Numbered from the stretch's first letter, positions 45,861 to 54,399 are shown. The stretch: 64,000 bases of DNA from ChocPot-Mid sp043804925 (GCA_043804925.1 JAZDIP010000008.1:1-64000); one strand, 5' to 3'. Numbers and translations are program-made. The notes: generated from the sequence alone by a model not told the origin.

Positions 45861-46568
45861 ATGGATGCTTGGTTAGAATTTGCAAAGGGACCATTGTTTA
45901 GGTTTACTTTTGCTATTATGATATTAGGACTGTCCAGAGTGTTGATTCTATCAATAATCAATGGATTTGAAGCAAAAGGAAAATCAAGAGAGAAGAAGTT
46001 ACCAATGAATTATATAATGAAATTAACTTTCGGATTTGTTTTTCCAATAAGGTCTTTTAGAGTCAAACCGTTGTATAGTGTAATTTCAATAATCTTTCAT
46101 TTGGGATTACTTCTAACACCGATATTCTTATTTGACCACGCTTTACTATTTGATAATTCAATAGGTATAAGTTGGCTTGGTTTGACTTTTTCCAAAACAA
46201 GTGCCGATTGGTTAACAATAATTACAATTATAACAGGTGTTATTATTTTTCTACTTCGATGGACAAATCAAGCTTCAAGAGCTATTAGCAGAAAGCAGGA
46301 TTTTATTTGGCCTCTTTTGTTATTAGTGCCATTTATCACAGGGTATGTATGTGGAAATTCTGTTTTAAATCCTGATTCTTACAAAGCATTTTTATTGATT
46401 CATATTTTAAGTGGTGAGTTGATATTTTTATTATTACCTTTTACAAAAATCGCTCACTGTATTTTGATGCCAATTAGCCAGTGGATAACGGCAAGGAGTT
46501 GGAAATTTGCACCTGACTCACCTGAAGAAGTTATTATGGCATTAGGCAAGGAAGGAGAAAAAATATGA
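45861..46568 (+). CDS. NarI/DsrM-like cytochrome b subunit
   Basis: A 235-residue membrane protein with about five to six hydrophobic segments (FRFTFAIMILGLSRVLILSIIN; SVISIIFHLGLLLTPIFLF; LTIITIITGVIIFLLRW; PLLLLVPFITGYVCG; LIHILSGELIFLLLPFTKIAHCIL). The His residues in IIFHLG and LIHILSG...KIAH are likely b-heme ligands. It corresponds to HmcE/TmcC/DsrM. A good GGAAGAG ribosome site precedes the ATG, and its stop overlaps the next start (ATGA). The predicted role is quinone-linked electron transfer to the DsrK-like partner. Confidence 0.82.
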   Translation: MDAWLEFAKGPLFRFTFAIMILGLSRVLILSIINGFEAKGKSREKKLPMNYIMKLTFGFVFPIRSFRVKPLYSVISIIFHLGLLLTPIFLFDHALLFDNSIGISWLGLTFSKTSADWLTIITIITGVIIFLLRWTNQASRAISRKQDFIWPLLLLVPFITGYVCGNSVLNPDSYKAFLLIHILSGELIFLLLPFTKIAHCILMPISQWITARSWKFAPDSPEEVIMALGKEGEKI

Positions 46569-47392
46569 AAACAATTTTAACTGATATAACAAAGTGTATA
46601 GGATGTGCAGAATGCGTTAACGCTTGTAAAGTAACAAATAATTTGCCTCCGGACAAGCCAAGGGAATGGCAAAAGAATGATGGTCTTTCTTCCAAGAACT
46701 GGACATCCGTACTTCATAATCAAAAGTATTTTGTTAGGAAGCAATGCAGGCATTGCCTTGAACCAGCATGTGAATCTGTTTGTCCGGTTGGAGCTTTGCA
46801 CAAAACAGAAATGGGCGCAGTAATATATGATAAGGATAAATGTATGGGTTGCCGCTATTGTATGATGGCATGCCCTTATGGTATTCCAAGATATGATTGG
46901 GATGATGCTGTACCATATATCAAAAAATGTATATTATGCTATTACAATATTCAAGACGGGAAACTTAAAGAGCCGGCTTGTACTTCAGCTTGTCCAACAG
47001 GTGCAACCATTTTTGGTGAAAGAGATGAATTATTAGCTGAGGCAAGAAAGAGAATTGCTAATGAACCGGATAAATATTTGAATCATATTTATGGTGAAAA
47101 GGAAGTAGGAGGAACTAATGTAATTTATATTACTTCTAAAGATTGTCCACTTGATTTCCTTTTCTATTACAACAATAGAGTAGATAAAGGCAAGGAATTA
47201 TTAGGTAATCCTGATATTTATTCGCCTATGCCAAACACTACTAAATGGGCAATGAATGCCGTACCTTTTGCTTTCATAGGTATGGGCGCTATTATGTCAG
47301 GGACATATTGGATTATGAAACGCAGAAAGGAATTAAATCCCGAAATTGAAGAAGAGATAACAGACAAAAAGGAGGGAAATTCAGATGAATAG
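46565..47392 (+). CDS. Four-cluster ferredoxin subunit with C-terminal membrane anchor (DsrO/HmcB-like)
   Basis: A 275-residue protein with cysteine motifs CIGCAECVNAC, CRHCLEPACESVCP, CMGCRYCMMACP and CILCYYN...ACTSACP, as in DsrO, HmcB and HybA. Unlike DsrO it begins directly with the ferredoxin domain: there is no Tat or Sec signal. A single membrane segment lies near the C-terminus (NAVPFAFIGMGAIMSGTYWIM) followed by basic residues. The iron-sulfur part is therefore predicted to be cytoplasmic or to need another way out. It overlaps the gene before (ATGA) and the gene after (8 bases). Confidence 0.87.
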   Translation: MKTILTDITKCIGCAECVNACKVTNNLPPDKPREWQKNDGLSSKNWTSVLHNQKYFVRKQCRHCLEPACESVCPVGALHKTEMGAVIYDKDKCMGCRYCMMACPYGIPRYDWDDAVPYIKKCILCYYNIQDGKLKEPACTSACPTGATIFGERDELLAEARKRIANEPDKYLNHIYGEKEVGGTNVIYITSKDCPLDFLFYYNNRVDKGKELLGNPDIYSPMPNTTKWAMNAVPFAFIGMGAIMSGTYWIMKRRKELNPEIEEEITDKKEGNSDE

Positions 47393-49295
47393 GATTAGTA
47401 GAGTTAAACTTGTTTTATGGATTATTCTTGGTGTTGCTGCTGCTGTTGGTGTCACAAGATTTATTTATGGACTCGGTGTTACAACAAACCTTACTGATAA
47501 TACTCCCTGGGGTTTCTGGATAGGTTTTGATGTTATGGGAGGTGTTGCTTTAGCGGCAGGTGGATTTGTTATTGCCGCTATAAATTACATTTTTGGTAAA
47601 AAGGAATTTCATCCGATTGCACGAGCTGCTATTTTAACTGCTTTTCTCGGCTACATAGCAGTTGCAGTTGGTCTGTTATTTGACCTTGGATTGCCTTGGA
47701 ATATCTGGCATATGATTATCTATTGGAATCCACATTCTCCGTTGTTTGAAGTCGGCTGGTGTGTAATGTTGTATCTTGGAGTATTAACGCTTGAATTTTC
47801 TCCCGTGGTGCTAGAAAAATATCCCAAAATTCCTTTGTTGTCAAAAATCCATAACATGTTATATAAAATCAGGATACCATTGGTTGTGCTGGGTATTATG
47901 CTATCAACACTTCATCAATCTTCTCTTGGAAGTTTAGCATTAGCATGGCCCTATCGTTTGCATCCATTATGGTATTCACCGATTATACCAATAATGTTCT
48001 TTATTTCAGCCATTTATTTAGGTTTGATGATGGTAATGGTTGAAAGCATGACTACAAGCTGGATGTATCGTAGGGAACCGGAATTTAACATACTATCGAA
48101 GCTTAAAAAGTATGCTGTTTGGATGATTGCTTTTTACGCTTTATTAAGATTTTCTGATATAATAATCAGGGGAGCGGGATCCTTCTTATTTGATTCGTCT
48201 TGGGGAACATATATTTTCTGGATTGAAATATTTATTTCGCTCTTTATTCCTCTGATAATATTGATTATTCCAAAGTTATCTAAAAGTATAAATGCCTTGT
48301 ATATTGCCTCATTATCAGGAGTAATAGGCATTGTATTTAACAGATTAAATGTTGCGGGACTTACGCATTTAAATAATTTGACAGGAATCGGTGATTTTTA
48401 TTTCCCATCATGGATGGAATTGTTTGTTTCTGCAGGTGTTGTTTCTCTTGCAATGCTAGCATTTTTCTTCTTCATAGAGAATTTTAAGGTATGGGAACAT
48501 ACACCCGAAGACCCGGATGCTCCCATAAAGGTTAAACCAAAATTTAATTCATTTAATATTTACTTGGGACCTACTAAGGTTGTTAACCGTACTAAATTTT
48601 CATTTATGTTCGTTTTTGCATTTGCTATAAGTTTTGCCTTAATATCCGGAACTGAAATTGCAAACAAAGGAATAGTAAAGATTCCTGTAAGTAAATCACG
48701 TGGTGGCGATACATTGCTGATTGATGGAAACAGAAATAACTATGGAGTAATTTTCAAGCATGTTTTTCACCAGCAAAAAGGTATTACATGCGAGCAATGC
48801 CATCACATGAACAAGCCGGGAGACAAAGCCACCGGCTGTTACGAATGTCATGGTGATATGTATAATGAAGGTGATGCTTTCAGGCATGATTGGCATGCTT
48901 CATCACAAGGAGCAAATTTATCATGCTCCGAGTGCCATGCTTCAAATATCAGCAAAGGGAAAGATTTTAAAGAAGCTGCAATGCAATCGTCAAATGAAAA
49001 TCTTGCTATAAAAAAATGCGAAGAATGTCATAAAGAATTAATTCCTGTTGATGCTACAATCAGGCAGATTAAATCATACATAACTCTCTCTTATACTGAT
49101 GCTTTACATAACAAATGTATAGGTTGCCACGAAGAGAAGTTGAAATCGGATTCATTGATTAAAGCTAACAATCCTGACTTGACTAAATGTTCCAAGTGTC
49201 ATCATGAAGTTCAAAAATTTATTTATGAAAGAAAATTATTCGAAAAATTCGAAAACAACAAATGGGTAGTATTGCCGAATAAATTTGACCGGTAG
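47385..49295 (+). CDS. NrfD-type membrane subunit fused to a hexaheme cytochrome c
   Basis: A 636-residue fusion. Residues ~1-365 form an NrfD/HybB/HmcC-like membrane part of about nine to ten segments; another segment (FSFMFVFAFAISFALISGTEI, ~405-425) leads to the outside. The last ~200 residues hold six heme sites, CEQCH, CYECH, CSECH, CEECH, CIGCH and CSKCH (about residues 468-607), with the FKHVFHQQKGI...CHH start typical of class III cytochromes. NrfD and cytochrome subunits are normally separate (DsrP and DsrJ; HmcC and HmcA). The fusion would pass electrons directly from quinone to periplasmic hemes. The ribosome site is AAGGAGGG. Confidence 0.88.
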   Translation: MNRISRVKLVLWIILGVAAAVGVTRFIYGLGVTTNLTDNTPWGFWIGFDVMGGVALAAGGFVIAAINYIFGKKEFHPIARAAILTAFLGYIAVAVGLLFDLGLPWNIWHMIIYWNPHSPLFEVGWCVMLYLGVLTLEFSPVVLEKYPKIPLLSKIHNMLYKIRIPLVVLGIMLSTLHQSSLGSLALAWPYRLHPLWYSPIIPIMFFISAIYLGLMMVMVESMTTSWMYRREPEFNILSKLKKYAVWMIAFYALLRFSDIIIRGAGSFLFDSSWGTYIFWIEIFISLFIPLIILIIPKLSKSINALYIASLSGVIGIVFNRLNVAGLTHLNNLTGIGDFYFPSWMELFVSAGVVSLAMLAFFFFIENFKVWEHTPEDPDAPIKVKPKFNSFNIYLGPTKVVNRTKFSFMFVFAFAISFALISGTEIANKGIVKIPVSKSRGGDTLLIDGNRNNYGVIFKHVFHQQKGITCEQCHHMNKPGDKATGCYECHGDMYNEGDAFRHDWHASSQGANLSCSECHASNISKGKDFKEAAMQSSNENLAIKKCEECHKELIPVDATIRQIKSYITLSYTDALHNKCIGCHEEKLKSDSLIKANNPDLTKCSKCHHEVQKFIYERKLFEKFENNKWVVLPNKFDR

Positions 49296-49448
49296 ATAGG
49301 TTAAACTTGCAGATATAAGTATTGCATAACTTATTAAATATGCTAACTCATCATTGTCATGCTATATTGTTAAAGTATTCAGTACAAAGATAAATACTAA
49401 ATTTATATAGGATTGTCGATAGCTAATTTTGATAATTTAATAAAAATG

Positions 49449-49481
49449 TTATTGGCATATGACAATAATGTATTATTTTTG
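49449..49481 (+). promoter_or_regulatory. Promoter with palindromic operator for the octaheme-cytochrome operon
   Basis: Palindrome TTATTGGC-N4-GACAATAA (49449-49468, one mismatch) overlaps a possible -33 element (TTG at 49452); TATTTTTG, a fit to the Bacteroidota TAnnTTTG -7 box, follows 19 bases later (49474-49481). The same palindrome lies at 53582-53601 before the DUF134 gene. The start codon is at 49551. Confidence 0.55.
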
Positions 49482-49550
49482 TATCTTCATTAAACTTGAA
49501 ATAAAAATTTTGGCTAATTAAAGGTAGAATAAGAGCAAGGTTAAAAAAAA

Positions 49551-51125
49551 ATGAAAAAAATAATAATAATTTTAGCACTAATTGGCTTAGCAATTATAAT
49601 AGCATTTGGGGTGCTGTCAGAGAGGGATTATGATGCAACGATTTTGATGAATTTAAATGAGAAATATTCGAAGAAGCATATTCCTTCAGTTGACCACACA
49701 AAATTTGCGGTTCTCCGACAGAAGTTTACAACACCACAAGAGATAACTGAGGCATGTGTAAGTTGCCATAATTTAAGTGCCGGTGAAATTATGAAGTCAA
49801 ACCATTGGAATTGGGAGAGAGAGGAATATATACAAGGACGAGGGATAGTATATATCGGTAAGAAAAATGCGATGAATAATTTTTGCATTGGAACAAAAGG
49901 TAATGAAGAAAGTTGTGCAAAATGTCATATAGGATTTGGTATGGATTCAAAGGGTAAGATATTTACGGATTCGACTAATATAGATTGCTTGGTATGCCAT
50001 GATAATACCGAGACATATGTGAAGGCACAGGAAAAAGGGGGTGCACCGGTTGCGACATTAGATTTTAATATTATTGCCGAAGGAGTAGGTAAGCCCAAGC
50101 GAACGAATTGCGGAGTTTGCCATTTTTATGGTGGTGGTGGAAATAATGTGAAGCATGGAGATTTGGAGGAAGCAATGTTTGAACCTACTAAGAATATTGA
50201 TGTACACATGGGAGTGGACGGTTTGAATATGCAGTGTATAGACTGCCACGTTAGTGACAGACACATATTATCAGGTAAACTATTTTCATTTGCATCGACT
50301 TGTGGGGACAGAAATTCTTGCGAACAATGCCATACGATTTATCCTCATGAAGAGGATATGTTAAATAAACATACCCTAAAAGTTGCTTGTGAAAGCTGCC
50401 ATATACCAACATATGCAAAAGTAAATGCTACTAAGATGTTTTGGGATTGGTCTCAGGCAGGTAAATTGAGGAATGGGCAGCCATATACCGAGGAGGACAG
50501 CATGGGTAATCATTCTTATATGTCTATCAAGGGGAAATTTGTATGGAAGAAGAATGTAAGACCAGATTATATTTGGTTTAATGGAACTGCATCTCATTAC
50601 TTAGAGGGAGATAAAATTGATGATATAACGAAGCCGGTAATATTGAATAAATTAAATGGTTCGTACGAAGATGATGAATCTAAAATTGTTCCGGTAAAGA
50701 TCCACGGCGCAAAACAACCATTTGACCCGGTAAATCGAATTCTGATTCAGCCGAAATTATATGCTGAGAAAAAAGGTGAGGGGGCATTTTGGAAAGATTT
50801 TAACTGGCAAACAGCTTCAGAGGTTGGGATGAAAGATGCAAACTTACCTTTTAGCGGAAAGATTTCTTTCATTAAAACAGAGATGTATTGGCCAATAAAT
50901 CATATGGTAGCTCCAAAAGAAGAAGCAGTGAAATGCAATGAATGTCATACGAGAAACGATTCCAGACTAGCAGGATTGAAGGATTTTTATATGCCCGGGA
51001 GGGATTACTCAAAAGCAGTTGAGACAAGCGGTATTATGCTGATTTTACTTTCATTTATAGGAGTTATTGTGCATGGAGGGATTAGGATAATAAATTCGAT
51101 TAAAGTCAAAAGAGGTATTAAATGA
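49551..51125 (+). CDS. Octaheme c-type cytochrome, tetrathionate-reductase (OTR) family
   Basis: A 524-residue periplasmic cytochrome with a membrane anchor at each end (IIIILALIGLAIIIAFGVL; IMLILLSFIGVIVHGGIRII). Eight CxxCH sites are seen: CVSCH (~69), CAKCH (~122), CLVCH (~146), CGVCH (~187), CIDCH (~229), CEQCH (~257), CESCH (~280) and CNECH (~465). The spacing, with a long heme-free stretch before the last site, and the segment KSNHWNWE after heme 1 fit the OTR family of Shewanella. OTR reduces tetrathionate and also nitrite and hydroxylamine in vitro; the physiological substrate is unsettled. It overlaps the cytochrome b gene (ATGA), so the two likely form a quinol-linked reductase. Confidence 0.87.
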   Translation: MKKIIIILALIGLAIIIAFGVLSERDYDATILMNLNEKYSKKHIPSVDHTKFAVLRQKFTTPQEITEACVSCHNLSAGEIMKSNHWNWEREEYIQGRGIVYIGKKNAMNNFCIGTKGNEESCAKCHIGFGMDSKGKIFTDSTNIDCLVCHDNTETYVKAQEKGGAPVATLDFNIIAEGVGKPKRTNCGVCHFYGGGGNNVKHGDLEEAMFEPTKNIDVHMGVDGLNMQCIDCHVSDRHILSGKLFSFASTCGDRNSCEQCHTIYPHEEDMLNKHTLKVACESCHIPTYAKVNATKMFWDWSQAGKLRNGQPYTEEDSMGNHSYMSIKGKFVWKKNVRPDYIWFNGTASHYLEGDKIDDITKPVILNKLNGSYEDDESKIVPVKIHGAKQPFDPVNRILIQPKLYAEKKGEGAFWKDFNWQTASEVGMKDANLPFSGKISFIKTEMYWPINHMVAPKEEAVKCNECHTRNDSRLAGLKDFYMPGRDYSKAVETSGIMLILLSFIGVIVHGGIRIINSIKVKRGIK

Positions 51126-51799
51126 GCAAGAAACTATACATCGTTTATAGGTCATTCGAGAGATTTTGGCATTGGATGCAAGCTTTGTTAATATTTTTTC
51201 TGGCATTTTCAGGATTTGAGATACATGGGCTGTATACATTCTTCGGATTTGAAAATGCTGTTAAATATCATAGTATGGCCGCATATATGTTTATAATATT
51301 GATAATATTCGCAATATTCTGGCATCTTACAACAGGTGAATGGAAACAGTATATACCAACGTTTGAGAATATGAAGCAACAATTGAATTATTATATTTTT
51401 GGAATATTTAAAAATGCTCCACATCCAACAAAGAAAACTGTTTTAAGTAAATTAAATCCCTTACAAAAACTAACATACTTTGGACTGAAGATAATAGTAA
51501 TACCTGTAATAGTAACATCGGGATTATTATATATGTTTTACAGGTATCCAACAAGCCGAGGAATCCAGGCAATGAATATTCAATCGTTGGAGATAATTGC
51601 CATTTTGCATACAATAGCGGCATTTATCTTGGTAGCATTCATTATAGTTCACCTTTATTTGATTACAACAGGAGAAACAATAACATCTAATTTAAAAGCG
51701 ATGTTGACCGGATACGAGGAATTGGAAGATGAGACAGAGAAAGACAAGACAGAAAGTTTTACAAATGAAATTACTACATCAACTTTGGAGAATAAATAG
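51122..51799 (+). CDS. Cytochrome b561-like membrane subunit partnering the octaheme cytochrome
   Basis: A 225-residue membrane protein with four main segments: FWHWMQALLIFFLAFSGFEI; KYHSMAAYMFIILIIFAIFWHLTTG; LKIIVIPVIVTSGLLYMFY; EIIAILHTIAAFILVAFIIVHLYL. The paired histidines fit b-heme ligation as in thiosulfate-reductase and formate-dehydrogenase b subunits. The acidic tail is soluble. The start overlaps the octaheme gene. Predicted to carry electrons between menaquinol and that cytochrome. Confidence 0.85.
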   Translation: MSKKLYIVYRSFERFWHWMQALLIFFLAFSGFEIHGLYTFFGFENAVKYHSMAAYMFIILIIFAIFWHLTTGEWKQYIPTFENMKQQLNYYIFGIFKNAPHPTKKTVLSKLNPLQKLTYFGLKIIVIPVIVTSGLLYMFYRYPTSRGIQAMNIQSLEIIAILHTIAAFILVAFIIVHLYLITTGETITSNLKAMLTGYEELEDETEKDKTESFTNEITTSTLENK

Positions 51800-51801
51800 C
51801 A

Positions 51802-52317
51802 ATGGAAGAAAAGAAATATATGAATCCTTATCTTGCAGGTGTGCTTTTAGGTATTCTGCTAATTGCAACAATTTATATAACAGGTAGAGGATTAGGAGCT
51901 AGCGGTGCCGTTAAAAGTTTTACGGTTGCTACAATTGAGAAAGTAGCTCCCTCACATACTGAATCAACAAAATTTTATAAGGAATATTCGAAGGAGCATA
52001 CAGGTAGTCCTTTAATGAACTGGCTGGTTTTTGAAGTAATAGGAGTAGTGATAGGTGCATTCATATCCGGATTAATCTCAAATAGACTCAATTTAAAATT
52101 AGAGAAAGGTCCAAGAACAACAACAAGAATCAGAATCTATGGAGCTATTATAGGAGGTGTTCTTTGGGGATTTGGTTCTCAACTTGGCAGGGGATGCACC
52201 AGTGGTGCGGCTTTGAGTGGTATGGCGGTGATGTCAACAGGTGGTATTATTACAATGTTCGCCATATTTGGCGGTGCATATGGATTTGCTTACTTTTTTA
52301 GAAAATTTTGGATTTGA
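51802..52317 (+). CDS. YeeE/YedE (TsuA-type) sulfur-transport protein, short form
   Basis: A 171-residue membrane protein with about four hydrophobic segments. It contains the family signature around a cysteine in GSQLGRGCTSGAALSG. YeeE/TsuA proteins import thiosulfate through conserved cysteines; this is half of a full-length one, and the next gene supplies the other half, so the two may act together. Starts two bases after the preceding stop. Confidence 0.85.
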   Translation: MEEKKYMNPYLAGVLLGILLIATIYITGRGLGASGAVKSFTVATIEKVAPSHTESTKFYKEYSKEHTGSPLMNWLVFEVIGVVIGAFISGLISNRLNLKLEKGPRTTTRIRIYGAIIGGVLWGFGSQLGRGCTSGAALSGMAVMSTGGIITMFAIFGGAYGFAYFFRKFWI

Positions 52318-52332
52318 TAAGGAGAAAATACA

Positions 52333-53523
52333 ATGGGACCATTAGTTCCTGATATAATAGGTGGTGACTTAAATTTTATTATTGCATTATTAATAGGAAT
52401 ATTATTTGGAGCAATACTTGAGCAAGCTGGATTTTCAACATCAAAAAAATTAGTCGGTTTATTTTACGGTTATGATTTTACAGTCTTAAGAGTTTTCTTT
52501 ACAGCAGGTATAGTAGCTATGATTGGAATTATGGCTCTTGCACATTTTGGATTGATAGACATAAGTCTGATTTACATTAATCCAACATTTCTTTGGTCGG
52601 CAATTGTTGGCGGATTAATTATGGGCTTAGGATTCGTAATTGGAGGATTTTGTCCCGGGACGAGTGTTTGTGCAGCAGCAATCGGGAAAATTGATGCAAT
52701 GATATTCATTGCTGGTGCAGCAATTGGAGTATTCATTTTTGCTGAAGGATATCCACTTTTCGAAGGATTTTACAAAGCAGCAAACTGGGGGAATCCCCGT
52801 CTTTTTGAAACATTGGGAATGTCTCAATCCTTGTTTGCATTTTTATTAACATCCGTTGCATTGTTGGCATTTGTTTTTACATCTATAATTGAAAACCGTG
52901 TAAATGGAATTAAGAAGCCCGTAATTCGCTTTACACCTTATTATATAGGTTTAGGTGTAATCGGATTATTGATAGCTCTTTCTTCATTTATTTTTCCTGA
53001 AAGAAAAGCAGATTTATTAAAAATGGTAGAAGACAAAAATTTTGTACAATCTTATAAATTAAATGAGATCACATCTGATGAACTGGCTTGCAGGATAATG
53101 AGTGATGATAAAAGAGTGCAAATAATAGATTTTAGACCGTTAAAGGAATATGAGAAATTAAATTTGCCAAAATCTACTTTATTTTTATTAGATAATTTAT
53201 TTGAAAAAGAGCCAAATAAAATATTGACTCTCCGGCACAAAGTGAATGTTTTTGTTGCAGAGGATGAATTGAGTGAGAGAAAAATTGCTGTTATTGCCAG
53301 TGAACTTGGTTATAAAAATATTAGAATATTAAAAGGAGGTCTTAAAGAATTCAAAGACTTAATTTTAAATCCAAAACTAACAGGTGATACGACAAATAAA
53401 GAAGCAAGAGACACTTATCGTTTCAGAATGAGGGCAAGTCTAATTGTTCCGGATTTAATCAAAAAAAATAAAGCTACCGGACCTGTTAAGAAAAAACAAA
53501 AACGTGTTGTTGGAGGTTGTTAG
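52333..53523 (+). CDS. YeeE/YedE sulfur-transport protein with C-terminal rhodanese-like domain
   Basis: A 396-residue protein. Residues ~1-225 form a YeeE/YedE membrane part with the cysteine signature GGFCPGTSVCAAAIGK. The C-terminal ~120 residues are a rhodanese fold (VQIIDFRPLKEYEKLNLPKS, then IAVIASELGYKNIRILKGGL), but the position of the catalytic cysteine loop reads NVFVAEDELSERK, with no cysteine, so it is probably not a sulfurtransferase. A basic tail ends in GGC. The ribosome site AAGGAGA is strong. It probably works with the short YeeE before it in thiosulfate or sulfur uptake. Confidence 0.85.
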   Translation: MGPLVPDIIGGDLNFIIALLIGILFGAILEQAGFSTSKKLVGLFYGYDFTVLRVFFTAGIVAMIGIMALAHFGLIDISLIYINPTFLWSAIVGGLIMGLGFVIGGFCPGTSVCAAAIGKIDAMIFIAGAAIGVFIFAEGYPLFEGFYKAANWGNPRLFETLGMSQSLFAFLLTSVALLAFVFTSIIENRVNGIKKPVIRFTPYYIGLGVIGLLIALSSFIFPERKADLLKMVEDKNFVQSYKLNEITSDELACRIMSDDKRVQIIDFRPLKEYEKLNLPKSTLFLLDNLFEKEPNKILTLRHKVNVFVAEDELSERKIAVIASELGYKNIRILKGGLKEFKDLILNPKLTGDTTNKEARDTYRFRMRASLIVPDLIKKNKATGPVKKKQKRVVGGC

Positions 53524-53550
53524 TCAGTTACATGAAAAATAAGATATTTT

Positions 53551-53601
53551 TTTGTAAATATAAAATTTTATTGTATATTTGTTATTGGCTTATGCCAATA
53601 A
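53551..53601 (+). promoter_or_regulatory. Promoter and palindromic operator of the DUF134 operon
   Basis: TTTG (53551-53554), 19 bases, then TATATTTG (53574-53581), an excellent match to the Bacteroidota TTTG-N19-TAnnTTTG promoter. It is followed at once by the perfect palindrome TTATTGGC-TTAT-GCCAATAA (53582-53601), covering the expected transcription start. The motif recurs at 49449-49468. This layout fits repression by a dimeric regulator, possibly the DUF134 protein itself. Confidence 0.7.
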
Positions 53602-53631
53602 TGATTATTTAATAAAGAAGGAGAATGAAAT

Positions 53632-54114
53632 ATGCCCAGACCACATAAATGCAGGAAAATATTTTCCAATCCCGATGTTGTTTTTTTTAAACCTGCAGGA
53701 ATTATGATGCAGAAATTGGAGGAAGTTATTTTAACTCTTGATGAATTTGAAGCAGTTCGCCTTGCAGACTATGAGGACCTTTATCAGGAAAAAGCTGCGG
53801 AAAAGATGAATATTTCGAGGCAAACATTTGTCAATATTATTAATTCCGCTCATAAAAAAATTGCAGATTTTCTTATAAATGCTAAAGCGCTTCAAATTAA
53901 TGGGGGAGTCATAGAATTGCAAAAAGAAGAGGAAAGGCATTTTCTCTGCTATGAGTGTAAGGATGTATTTAATGTCCCGTTTGGAATACCCAGACCGGCT
54001 CAATGTCCAAAATGCGGTAGTTCAAACGTTCATCGCTCCGATGATGAAAGAGGTAGAGGACGTCATAGTTGCCGGCAATATAAAAAAGGAGTTAAAAAGG
54101 GAGAAAAGATATGA
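53632..54114 (+). CDS. DUF134 predicted DNA-binding protein with zinc ribbon
   Basis: A 160-residue protein opening MPRPHKCRKIFSNPDVVFFKPAG, the DUF134 signature. A sigma-70-region-4-like helix-turn-helix follows (LTLDEFEAVRLADYEDLYQEKAAEKMNISRQTFVNIINSAHKKIADFL, ~40-85). A zinc ribbon closes it (CYECKDVF ... CPKCGSSN). The family is regarded as DNA-binding and often lies beside NifX/NifB-type and ferredoxin-like genes, as here. Its own promoter carries a palindrome shared with the octaheme-cytochrome operon, making it the natural candidate regulator. Strong AAGGAGA ribosome site. Confidence 0.88.
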   Translation: MPRPHKCRKIFSNPDVVFFKPAGIMMQKLEEVILTLDEFEAVRLADYEDLYQEKAAEKMNISRQTFVNIINSAHKKIADFLINAKALQINGGVIELQKEEERHFLCYECKDVFNVPFGIPRPAQCPKCGSSNVHRSDDERGRGRHSCRQYKKGVKKGEKI

Positions 54115-54302
54115 GACAAAAAACACAAAATATGGGTGCCGGTGGTTACTGCATTTGCCCGAAATGTGGCAAAAAAGTTCTTCATAAAGCAGGTCTGCCT
54201 TGTCAGCAAATACTTTGTCCTAAATGTAATACAAAAATGCTTAGGGAAGGCTCTGAACATCACCTTTTATTTTTAACTAAAAACAAGAAACAGGTTCCAT
54301 AA
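54111..54302 (+). CDS. Small double-CxxC zinc-ribbon protein
   Basis: A 63-residue protein with two CxxC knuckles (CICPKCGKK and LCPKCNTK) and the opening MGAGGYC, a pattern seen in small proteins beside DUF134 and NifX-type genes. It overlaps the DUF134 stop by four bases (ATGA), so it is translationally coupled. Probably binds zinc or a small Fe-S site; function unknown. Confidence 0.75.
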   Translation: MRQKTQNMGAGGYCICPKCGKKVLHKAGLPCQQILCPKCNTKMLREGSEHHLLFLTKNKKQVP

Positions 54303-54399
54303 TGTTATGGATTATAATAAATATTGGTGGATATATAACAATATTAAATACTTTTGTTCTTAATTTTTATGTAAAATATAGGTCAATTTATACTTAAAA

